The notes below the pieces were generated by a model. It saw nothing but the letters and a program-made list of their open reading frames with translations. It made no database searches and had not been told where the DNA came from. From Bacteroidales bacterium (GTDB lineage Bacteria; Bacteroidota; Bacteroidia; Bacteroidales; P3): a stretch of 32,095 nucleotides of DNA. The DNA lies in NCBI GenBank assembly GCA_900771365.1, contig CAAGNU010000226.1, forward strand, positions 1 through 32,095. Direction: 5' to 3'. Positions 31,876 through 32,095 of the stretch are shown here, piece after piece (position 1 is the first letter of the stretch; every line of letters starts with the position of its first letter). The position numbers and the translations under genes are program-made.

Positions 31876-31949
31876 CCTCAATAGCTCAGTTGGTTAGAGC
31901 ACCTGACTGTTAATCAGGGGGTCGCAGGTTCAAGTCCTGCTTGGGGAGC
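31876..31949 (+). tRNA. tRNA-Asn(GTT), first copy
   Basis: A 74-nt cloverleaf. The acceptor stem TCCTCAA pairs with TTGGGGA (one T-G pair), the anticodon stem CCTGA/TCAGG encloses CTGTTAA with anticodon GTT (31910-31912), and the T arm contains GGTTCAAGTCC. The discriminator is G. CCA is not encoded, since the next bases are CAAAA. Confidence 0.97.
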
Positions 31950-31958
31950 AAAAAAGGA

Positions 31959-31985
31959 GCCGTAAGCAATTGCGGCTGTTTTTTT
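31959..31985 (+). terminator. Terminator between the two tRNA genes
   Basis: AGCCGTAA pairs with TTGCGGCT (one T-G pair) around a GCAA tetraloop, followed by GTTTTTT. It lies 10 bp after the first tRNA, so the second copy probably has reduced expression or its own start. Confidence 0.88.
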
Positions 31986-32005
31986 GAGAGAAAAAACATT
32001 GAGAT

Positions 32006-32079
32006 TCCTCAATAGCTCAGTTGGTTAGAGCACCTGACTGTTAATCAGGGGGTCGCAGGTTCAAGTCCTGCTTGGGGAG
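32006..32079 (+). tRNA. tRNA-Asn(GTT), second copy
   Basis: Identical in all 74 bases to the first copy, 56 bp downstream. The two bases on either side are also shared. No full promoter is seen in the short gap, so it may depend on read-through of the terminator. The window ends 16 bases later. Confidence 0.96.
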
Positions 32080-32095
32080 CAGAAAGAGAAAGCCA

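Overview
The window reads as chromosomal DNA of a member of the Bacteroidota, most likely order Bacteroidales; the genus cannot be fixed from the sequence alone. The evidence is a recurrent promoter -7 box TAnnTTTG upstream of many genes, A/T-rich leaders without Shine-Dalgarno sites, and family content typical of the group: a large TamB, Porin_O_P and PorT-like barrels, a GH92 mannosidase with F5/8 domain, a ThrRS-like/uridine kinase fusion, and many secreted or lipid-anchored proteins.

Layout. 1-1736 (minus): an OLD/RecF-like AAA ATPase overlapping a short TOPRIM-like partner, a candidate defence pair whose second gene looks broken near the left edge. 1737-4672 (plus): a repeat-rich spacer, serS, and a secreted YD-repeat-like protein. 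5013-5768 (minus): a beta-barrel protein divergent from a porin plus Gate-domain transporter operon (5886-8329). 8443-8610: a 55-residue 2[4Fe-4S] ferredoxin with a strong terminator. 8727-9530 (minus): a membrane-anchored, degenerate ExoVII-large-like protein. 9740-12461 (plus): a DUF3089 lipoprotein hydrolase and the nucleoside kinase. 12583-15227 (minus): ispE, phoH and a small membrane protein. 15228-16214: a non-coding island with 11-bp repeats. 16215-20712 (plus): ROK sugar kinase, GH92 alpha-mannosidase and a small lipoprotein. 21123-28632 (minus): a NAGPA-like phosphodiester glycosidase, a membrane LytTR regulator, TamB and a TPR protein. 29244-31782 (plus): a barrel protein with a His/Cys-rich linker and a stand-alone NAD(P)HX dehydratase. 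The right end holds two identical tRNA-Asn(GTT) genes.

Most genes are housekeeping or envelope functions. SerS, IspE, PhoH, nucleoside kinase, NnrD and tRNA-Asn are core metabolism. The porin/Gate pair is a plausible two-membrane uptake route, and ROK kinase, GH92 and NAGPA suggest glycan (mannoside) handling at the cell surface.

The least explained signals are non-coding. Three spacers carry tandem repeats with an 11-bp period, one of them folding into 27-nt near-perfect inverted arms. A separate 70-bp two-hairpin element occurs three times, each time directly upstream of a gene. A 127-bp MITE-like inverted structure lies between ispE and phoH. Among proteins, the ExoVII-like membrane protein, the prodomain/His-rich/barrel protein and the ATPase-TOPRIM pair are the most worth following.
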